Origin: Arthrobacter sp. efr-133-R2A-120
GTDB lineage: Bacteria > Actinomycetota > Actinomycetes > Actinomycetales > Micrococcaceae
Length of the DNA stretch: 64,000 bases
NCBI RefSeq assembly: GCF_030209835.1
Contig: NZ_JARVRF010000004.1
Span: 1-64,000 of the forward strand
Direction: 5' to 3'
The notes beneath the pieces were generated by a model. It searched no databases, was not told the origin of the DNA, and worked only from the letters and a program-made list of their open reading frames with translations. Below, piece by piece: positions 55,057 through 64,000 of the stretch (position 1 is the stretch's first letter; each line of letters opens with the position of its first letter). Position numbers and translations under genes: made by a program.

Positions 55057-56406
55057 ATGAGTCCCCAGCAACGCACACTCCACCTCAACGCATTCCTCAT
55101 GAGCACCGGACACCACGAGGCTTCGTGGCGGCTGGCTGAAAGCAACCCGCGCGCGAGCACCGACATCCGGCACTACCAAAACCTCGCACGGATTGCCGAG
55201 CGTGGCACGTTCGACTCCATCTTCTTCGCCGACTCCCCCGTGATCTTCGGCGACGTCGGACGCCGTCCCGCGGGCAAGCTGGAACCGACGGTGTTGCTCA
55301 CCGCGATCGCGGCTGCCACCGAAAAGATCGGCCTCATCGCCACGGCGTCCACCACGTACAACGATCCCTTCAACCTGGCCAGGCGCTTCGCTTCGGTGGA
55401 CTTCGTCAGCGGCGGGAGGGCCGGATGGAACGTGGTGACCACAGCCGGGCCGGAGGCCGCGCGGAACTTCGGCATCGACGACCAGCCCGCCCATGCCGCC
55501 CGCTATGAACGGGCCGCCGAGTTCCTAGAAGTGGCCGCCAAGCTCTGGGACAGCTGGGAGGACGACGCCGTCATCGCTGACAAGGAAGCCGGCGTCTGGG
55601 CAGACTCAGCCAAGGTCCGGCCCATCAACCACGTGGGCAAGCACTTCCGGGTCCGCGGGCCGCTCAATGTGCCGCGCTCTCCCCAAGGCCATCCCCTGAT
55701 CGTCCAGGCGGGCTCCTCCGAAAATGGCAAGGGCCTGGCCGCCAGGTACGCCGAGGCCGTGTTCACGGCCCAGCAAACCCTTGAAGATGCCCAGGCGTTC
55801 TACGGAGACCTGAAGGCACGGACAGTCGCACTCGGCCGGACGGCTGAGAGCATCAAGATCCTGCCGGGAATTGTCCCGGTGATCGCCGCCACCCATGCCG
55901 AAGCGCTGCGCCTGGAACGTGAACTGGATGAGCTGATCCGCCCCGAATACGCGAGGGCCGAGCTGGCCAAGACGCTCCGCGTGAAGCCCGAGGACTTGCC
56001 CCTCGACCGCCAACTTCCCGCCGATCTTCCCAACGAGGACTCGATCGAAGGAGCGAAGAGCCGCTATACCCTCATTGTGGAGCTTGCCCGCCGCGAAAAG
56101 CTTACGGTACGCCAGCTGATCGGCAGGCTGGGCGGCGGCCGCGGCCATCTGACCTTCGCGGGAACGCCGGAACAAGTGGCCAACGCGATCCAGCTGTGGT
56201 TCGAAAACGGCGCGGCCGACGGCTTCAACATCATGCCGGCCGTTCTACCGTCGGGTCTCGAAACCTTTGTTGACCACGTGGTGCCGGTGCTGCGCCAACG
56301 GGGGCTGTTCCGCACCGAATACACGGGCAGCACGCTGCGGGACCACTACGGCTTGGAACGCCCGGCCAACCGCTTCTCGGAGATCGGGTCGCTCGCAAGG
56401 GTCTGA
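55057..56406 (+). CDS. NtaA/SnaA/DszA-family flavin-dependent monooxygenase
   Basis: A 449-residue LLM-class (bacterial luciferase-like) enzyme using reduced FMN. The sequence LNAFLMSTGHHEASWR, YQNLARIAERGTFDSIFFADSP, SGGRAGWNVVT, RYERAAEFLEVAAKLWDSWED, PQGHPLIVQAGSSENG and ADGFNIMPAVLPSGLE is characteristic of the NtaA/SnaA/DszA group acting on chelators, antibiotics or sulfur compounds. AAAGGAA precedes the ATG. No partner reductase is adjacent. Substrate unknown. Confidence 0.92.
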   Translation: MSPQQRTLHLNAFLMSTGHHEASWRLAESNPRASTDIRHYQNLARIAERGTFDSIFFADSPVIFGDVGRRPAGKLEPTVLLTAIAAATEKIGLIATASTTYNDPFNLARRFASVDFVSGGRAGWNVVTTAGPEAARNFGIDDQPAHAARYERAAEFLEVAAKLWDSWEDDAVIADKEAGVWADSAKVRPINHVGKHFRVRGPLNVPRSPQGHPLIVQAGSSENGKGLAARYAEAVFTAQQTLEDAQAFYGDLKARTVALGRTAESIKILPGIVPVIAATHAEALRLERELDELIRPEYARAELAKTLRVKPEDLPLDRQLPADLPNEDSIEGAKSRYTLIVELARREKLTVRQLIGRLGGGRGHLTFAGTPEQVANAIQLWFENGAADGFNIMPAVLPSGLETFVDHVVPVLRQRGLFRTEYTGSTLRDHYGLERPANRFSEIGSLARV

Positions 56407-56428
56407 CATCGGGAGCTCGGTGCACGAG

Positions 56429-57583
56429 TCAGCGGCGGGGCCATCTCCATGGCGGTCCTTCAAGTGCACCGAGGTCTTTGATCCTGGTCTCCCCCACGTC
56501 CTTGTACAGCTCGTGCTGATGCACGCGTCCGCTCTCCCGCAAGGCAGCGATCAGGGGCGCAGAATGGGAGACCACAATCAGCTGGCTGCGCTCGCCGGCT
56601 TGAACGATGAGCTGGGCCAGGGCCGGCATCAGATCCACATGCAGACTGGTTTCCGGCTCGTTGAGCACCATGAGTTCCGGCGGCCTCGGCGTCAGAAGTG
56701 CCGCAACCAACATGAGATACCGGAGTGTCCCATCGGACAGTTCAGCGGCCGCCATGGCACGAAGCATGCCCGGCTGTTGGAGCTCGACGCTGAAGCGACC
56801 GTCGACGACGGCGATCCGCAGCCTACTGCCGGGGAAAGCGTTGCCGATTGCGGCGTCGAGCAGACCGTCCTGACCGGTTTCGCGAAGCGTCTGCAAGGCT
56901 GCCGCAAGATCACTTCCAGAATGGTGGAGGACGGGAGTCCTGGTGCCGATTTGCGCCTGACGGGCCGGAGCCTCATGGTCAGTACGGAAGTGGTCGTAAA
57001 AGCGCCAGGACCGCACCATGTCCCGGACCCTGAGTACCTCCGGGGCCCTGTCCTGGTCGGAGACTTCCGTAAGCATGCTTTCGTAAGCGTGCAGGCGACG
57101 GGACAGCTCCACCCATTCGCCCTTCTCGCCCCTCAGGCGGGCAACGGCCCCGTTGCGGTCCACTAGCACCGCCCCCGGCCTGGCTACAGGGCCCGAAAAC
57201 ACCAGCTCGCGCTTGATCTCCGGATCCCTGTTGAACGCGGACGGCACGGGCCTGCCTATGTCGTCGCCAAAAGTGAAGCCGGAAACGGGCAGTCCAAGGT
57301 CGACCAGATAGCCGAAGTCATCTCCCGAGAAACCCAGTTTTAGGTTCACGGATTCCTTCCGGACTGTTCCCTGCACCGGCGCTTCACCCCGCCGCATGTC
57401 AACGCTGATGGTTTCCGGTCCGGCCCACAGTGTTGAGCTGAGCCCTCCATCGCGGGCCAAGGACCCCACAACGTTCCCGGAATCGCTCCCGGCACACTCC
57501 GACAAGAGCCGCAAAGCACGGTAAAGCGAGGATTTACCGCTGCCGTTGGAGCCTGTGACCAGGTCGAGGCCATGCAGCTCCAT
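56429..57583 (-). CDS. AAA/SMC-like ATPase (OLD/RecF type), N-terminus apparently frameshifted
   Basis: A 384-residue ATPase with Walker A TGSNGSGKSSL, signature-like LSDGTLRYLMLVAALL, Walker B ELMVLNEPETSLH and a switch His in IVVSHSAP. The usual first strand is encoded just upstream in another frame as LAISNYRSIRDLT. A good start (GGGAG, then ATG at 57632) precedes it but is one base out of frame at about 57623. Either the gene starts at 57583 without the first strand, or it carries a +1 insertion. Role unknown; such ATPases often take part in stress or defence. Confidence 0.75.
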   Translation of the reverse strand: MELHGLDLVTGSNGSGKSSLYRALRLLSECAGSDSGNVVGSLARDGGLSSTLWAGPETISVDMRRGEAPVQGTVRKESVNLKLGFSGDDFGYLVDLGLPVSGFTFGDDIGRPVPSAFNRDPEIKRELVFSGPVARPGAVLVDRNGAVARLRGEKGEWVELSRRLHAYESMLTEVSDQDRAPEVLRVRDMVRSWRFYDHFRTDHEAPARQAQIGTRTPVLHHSGSDLAAALQTLRETGQDGLLDAAIGNAFPGSRLRIAVVDGRFSVELQQPGMLRAMAAAELSDGTLRYLMLVAALLTPRPPELMVLNEPETSLHVDLMPALAQLIVQAGERSQLIVVSHSAPLIAALRESGRVHQHELYKDVGETRIKDLGALEGPPWRWPRR

Positions 57584-57648
57584 GGTCAGGTCCCGGATGG
57601 AGCGGTAGTTCGAAATCGCCAGTCCTGATCATCGAAGACTCCCGGGCC

Positions 57649-60814
<3,166 letters not shown>

Positions 60815-60816
<2 letters not shown>

Positions 60817-61429
60817 AGTGCGTGAAGCGGTGGCGGCTCCACAACGCGAAGGCAATGCCGCCGGCCGCCACCAAAAGCACGCCGCCCATGATCGCAACTA
60901 CGGCGAACATGTCCGAACCCGGCCCTTTGGCATTGCTCACCGAGGCAGCCTGGGTGGCCTTGAGCCCGTCCTGGATGGGGGTATTCCAATTGGACGACGC
61001 CGACGGCGAGGCGCTCGCCGTCGGGCTGTCCGACGGGGTCGCCGAGCTGGAGACCGCAGGAGCGTCCGACGGCGCCATGCTGGGTTCCGGTTCCACAGGC
61101 ACCTGCGTCACGGGTGCGGGCGCGGCGGGCGCCACCGGGGCTGGTTGAACCGGCGCGGGTGCCGGCAGCACGACGGGTGGCTTGGAGGGCGCGGGATCCA
61201 CCACCTTCGGCTGGGTCGGCTCAGGTGGTACAGGTGCCGGGTCCGGGGCGGGCGAGGTCGGCGAAACTTGTCCCTGCCCGGGAGCCGGGATGGTCTCCGC
61301 GTGGGCCGAAAGCAAGGGGAAGGCGCACATCGCCACAGCCATGGCAATGCCCGCGAGGGCAACGGAAAACGGACGTCGCACAGCGGCACGGGTCGCGCCG
61401 CCAGAACGCGCGGAGGAGCGTTGGGTCAT
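60815..61429 (-). CDS. Secreted, membrane-anchored Pro/Ala-rich protein
   Basis: A 204-residue protein with a signal peptide (RRPFSVALAGIAMAVAMCAFPLLSAHA), a 100-residue Pro/Ala/Ser-rich stalk, and a C-terminal membrane helix (FAVVAIMGGVLLVAAGGIAFALW) with a basic tail RHRFTH. It looks like a cell-surface stalk protein without LPXTG. AGAGG precedes the ATG. Family not recognised. Together with the tandem repeat it fills the space up to ligA. Confidence 0.8.
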
Positions 61430-61572
61430 GTTTACCTCTGCAGGACGGCACGGGCCGCCCGGAGTTGGGGTGGTATTGACCGGAATCTTCCTACATAGTC
61501 CGGGCGTGTCGCAAATCCCGTTCCCCAAAATCGCCGTCGACAGGAGCGGCTGCCGCTCCCCGCGTCGTCGTT

Positions 61573-62331
61573 CTACTCGATCCTGGCATCCACCACAATC
61601 GCGGTGACATTGTCCCGTCCGCCACTCACCAACGCCTCCTGGATGAGGGCATCCACCGCGCTTTGGGGCTTTTCCACCGCGCTCAGGATCCGGAGCATAT
61701 GCTCGTCGCTCAGCTCCCCGGTGAGTCCATCCGAGCAGATCAGCATCCGGTCCCCGTCCTGGATGGGCAGCAACCAGAAGTCCGCTTCGTTTTCGCCGCC
61801 GGTGCCGAGTGCCCGGGTCACTACATGGCGGCGCGGATGCACCAAGGCTTCTTCACGCGTGATGCTACCGGCCTCCACGAGTTCCTGGACTTCCGAATGG
61901 TCCACGCTGATCTGCCTGAAATCGCCCCCGCTCAAGCGATACGTCCGCGAATCGCCGATGTTCATGACCAGCCAATACGGGACACCCATGTGCTCGGCGA
62001 CAACGACGCCGGTGAGCGTAGTTCCGGCGCGGCCACCCGTGGCATTCCGGATCTGAGAGTCGGCGGCAAGGATGCACTCTTGCATGGCAACAGCGGTCGC
62101 CGAACGGACTCCCGACGCCAATTGCGGCATGCTGCCGAGGGTACGTACGCACAACCCGCTGGCAATCTCGCCTGCCTCATGCCCACCCATTCCGTCAGCC
62201 ACTGCGAACACCGGATCCATTGCAATGAGCGAATCTTCGTTCAGTTCCCGACTGAGTCCACGGTCCGTCCCGTAGCCATAGCTCAAGGTGAATCCCGGCT
62301 CAGGGGCGGTCGCTGCGGACTGTGAATTCAT
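61573..62331 (-). CDS. PP2C-family serine/threonine phosphatase
   Basis: A 252-residue metal-dependent phosphatase with GTDRGLSRELNEDSLI, VFAVADGMGGHEAGEIAS, MNIGDSRTYRL, and RDNVTAIVV motifs of PstP/Stp type. It dephosphorylates proteins modified by Ser/Thr kinases. Its ATG overlaps the cyclase stop as TGATG. No kinase is next to it. Confidence 0.93.
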   Translation of the reverse strand: MNSQSAATAPEPGFTLSYGYGTDRGLSRELNEDSLIAMDPVFAVADGMGGHEAGEIASGLCVRTLGSMPQLASGVRSATAVAMQECILAADSQIRNATGGRAGTTLTGVVVAEHMGVPYWLVMNIGDSRTYRLSGGDFRQISVDHSEVQELVEAGSITREEALVHPRRHVVTRALGTGGENEADFWLLPIQDGDRMLICSDGLTGELSDEHMLRILSAVEKPQSAVDALIQEALVSGGRDNVTAIVVDARIE

Positions 62332-63494
62332 CAGTCGAGAACCAGTCCCTTGCCAAGGCCGCGGGCAAGCCGGACAGGGAGGATTTCCCCGAAGCCACGA
62401 ACGTTCTCGGCAGTCTGCGGAAGCAAGACGAAGCGTTCGTCCTGGCCCAGCGCTGCTGCCGTCATCTCGTCCACCAGGACCGTGCCGGGTTCGGCCAAAG
62501 CCGTAAGGCGGGCCGCCAGGTTGACCGTGGGGCCGTAGATATCGCCGAGACGGGAAAGGATGCGTCCCCAGACCATGGCCACACGGGCTTCCGGCAGGAT
62601 TTCGTCTTCAGTGAAAGCCTGGGCGAGCGCCAAGGAGATCTCGGCACCCGCGGCCGGTGTCTCTGCAATGTAGAGGACTTCGTCGCCGACGGTCTTGACC
62701 AGGCGTCCTCCGCCGATGGAGATGATCTCCGCGCATTTGTTCTCGAAGCGCTGGACCAACTGGGCCAGGGTTTTCTCGTTCATGCGGCGTGACAGGCTCG
62801 TGTAGGAGACGAGGTCGGCAAAGCCCACGGCGCGCGCCAAGGGCAAGGGGGCATCGTCTTCGTCCCCTTCGCGGCCGGCCTCGCTGGCCTGCAAACCGGC
62901 TTCGGCACGGACGGCCAGGCGCTGCACACCGGCATTCATCTGGCGGCGCCACGAGTACAGCAGGATCTCTTCCATGGCATCCACGAGGTTGGGCAGTTCG
63001 TTGACCAACTGTTTGCGGGCAACGGCATCGGGAATGCCCTGCTGCACCACCATGTCTTCGATCAGGGCCTCGACTTGCCACACCACCATGCGGTCGGTCA
63101 TCTGGCCAATGGCTCGCGTCACGGAAATGGCGGCTTCCTCAGTGAGCTTTCCGGCGCGGACAAGGTCAAGGATGGTGGAAAGCGCCGCGAGGTCGCGCTC
63201 AGTGAACGCCACGTCCTGGTCACCGAAATTGGGGAAACCCAGTGCCCGCCACAGTTTGCGGGCTGACAAGAGCGAGACGCCTGCGCCGGCCGCCACTTCA
63301 CGTCGCCGGAGTTTGCGTTCCCCGCCCAAGAGCCTGCTTTCGAGTGCCTTGATGGCAAGCCGTTCTGCTGACAGGGCGCCGGTGGGCGGAGACACGACGG
63401 GGAGGACTCCCGTTGGCGCGTAGTCCACGGAAGGCTCGGGCACGGCGTCGGGCTCGTGGTCCACGTACTCAGGCTCCTGCTCGTCAACGCTCAT
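62331..63494 (-). CDS. Class III adenylate/guanylate cyclase with N-terminal regulatory domain
   Basis: A 387-residue soluble cyclase making cAMP or cGMP. The C-terminal catalytic domain has both metal Asp residues (VGFADLVSYTSL, VKTVGDEVLYIA), the purine-contact Lys in LVKTVGDE, and GDIYGPTVNLAARLT with the transition-state Asn and Arg. The N-terminal half (LLGGERKLRRREVAAGAG, KLTEEAAISVTRAIGQMTDR) resembles the autoinhibitory domain of mycobacterial Rv1264-type cyclases. AAGG is 8 bases before ATG 63494; it overlaps the PH gene by 11 bp. Confidence 0.92.
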   Translation of the reverse strand: MSVDEQEPEYVDHEPDAVPEPSVDYAPTGVLPVVSPPTGALSAERLAIKALESRLLGGERKLRRREVAAGAGVSLLSARKLWRALGFPNFGDQDVAFTERDLAALSTILDLVRAGKLTEEAAISVTRAIGQMTDRMVVWQVEALIEDMVVQQGIPDAVARKQLVNELPNLVDAMEEILLYSWRRQMNAGVQRLAVRAEAGLQASEAGREGDEDDAPLPLARAVGFADLVSYTSLSRRMNEKTLAQLVQRFENKCAEIISIGGGRLVKTVGDEVLYIAETPAAGAEISLALAQAFTEDEILPEARVAMVWGRILSRLGDIYGPTVNLAARLTALAEPGTVLVDEMTAAALGQDERFVLLPQTAENVRGFGEILPVRLARGLGKGLVLD

Positions 63495-64000
63495 CTCTTC
63501 CACCTTCTCTCATATCCCAGGGCAACGCGGCATCCGGGTAGTCAACTGGTCCAGCAAAACTGTCAAAATCGCCGGTCTCCGGCACAGCGCCGGGTCCGAA
63601 CCTGACCCCCGTCGGAAGCTCGGCCATGGCTTCCAGGATGAAACTTCGAAACTTGCCCACCTCGGGAACGTCCGCAAGCACCGCGTCGCCGGGGCGCCCG
63701 GTATCCAAGGATATATTCCCGGAGCGCAATATCCGTTGGAGCAGCGATTGTTTGATCCCCACGCCGCGCACCGCGGCCAGCGGCACCTGCCAGTCGCCTC
63801 GGCGAAGCATTCCGAAGCGGGCAACTATCCGACCGCTTGTCAGGATGTACCGTATGCCGCGCCAGCGGATGAATCGCGGGAGGCTGTAGCCGAGCAGAAC
63901 GATCGCTACGATGGCCAGGCACGCGGTCACCAACCATTGGGTCCAGTCGCTCGTGATGACTGGAAGCAGCTTGCCCGGCCCGCCCTTGACTATCCATGCA
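63484..64000 (-). CDS. PH-domain (bPH2) membrane protein, 5' partial
   Basis: About 171 residues are visible; the frame is open to the right window edge, so the start lies outside. Visible are KGGPGKLLPVI, a membrane segment (WLVTACLAIVAIVLLGYSL), and a bPH2-type domain (YILTSGRIVARFGMLRRGDWQVPLAAVRGVGIKQSLLQRILRSGNI). Function unknown. It is part of a run with the cyclase and phosphatase. Confidence 0.85.
   Translation of the reverse strand, partial: AWIVKGGPGKLLPVITSDWTQWLVTACLAIVAIVLLGYSLPRFIRWRGIRYILTSGRIVARFGMLRRGDWQVPLAAVRGVGIKQSLLQRILRSGNISLDTGRPGDAVLADVPEVGKFRSFILEAMAELPTGVRFGPGAVPETGDFDSFAGPVDYPDAALPWDMREGGRDER

Overview
The window looks like a chromosomal segment of a high-GC actinobacterium, most likely Micrococcaceae (Arthrobacter, Pseudarthrobacter or Paenarthrobacter type). 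The grounds are strongly GC-biased codons, single-chain glycyl-tRNA synthetase, a SAM-IV riboswitch in front of metX, the run dusB-dgt-dnaG-tRNA-Asn, a GatCAB cluster, and many actinobacterial regulators. The genus is inferred from gene content and not from a marker gene. No phage, insertion sequence, rRNA or CRISPR array is visible.

Layout. 0-1.1 kb: the 3' end of a large secreted fibronectin-III/carbohydrate-binding-like protein. 1.1-6 kb: tRNA-Asn, dnaG, dgt, dusB. 6-9.6 kb: an ABC exporter with its own two-component system and a probable operator. 9.6-18.6 kb: YibE/F membrane protein, FAD oxidoreductase, acetyltransferase, glyS, a YdcZ-type membrane protein, S4 protein, esterase, SGNH hydrolase. 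18.6-21.4 kb: methionine genes metX (with SAM-IV riboswitch) and metY. 21.6-24 kb: VOC protein, CPBP protease-like protein, histidine phosphatase. 24-28.6 kb: a five-gene sugar operon (SIS isomerase, ROK kinase, PfkB kinase, class II aldolase, DeoR regulator) whose content matches galactosamine/tagatose-phosphate catabolism. 28.6-29.6 kb: a small lower-GC island next to hutI, flanked by a duplicated piece of the hutI 3' end. 29.6-37.3 kb: hutI, a DAO-family oxidoreductase, a PPOX-like protein, a GH4 glycosidase, kbl and tdh, with a divergent LysR regulator. 37.4-45 kb: a LacI-controlled sugar ABC importer with a DUF4091 glycosidase-like protein and a Gfo/Idh oxidoreductase. 45-49.2 kb: a DUF5666-like protein and gatBAC. 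49.3-53.5 kb: a CitMHS citrate transporter divergent from a CitA/CitB-type two-component system. 53.6-57.6 kb: RidA, GNAT, LLM flavin monooxygenase and an ATPase with an apparent N-terminal frameshift. 57.6-64 kb: inositol monophosphatase-like protein, ligA, a Pro-rich membrane protein, PP2C phosphatase, class III cyclase and a PH-domain protein cut by the window end.

The most interesting features beyond ordinary genes are: two families of dispersed palindromes lying just 3' of genes (four and two copies); a cluster of nine short GACGCTCGCTCAGATA-type units near 54.6-54.9 kb; tandem repeats grown from stop codons at 40.35 and 60.8 kb; the hutI-adjacent island with a broken gene and an intact small membrane protein; a palindrome overlapping the start codon of the LysR gene; and a possible functional link between the DUF4091/ABC locus and the galactosamine-type operon 9 kb away.
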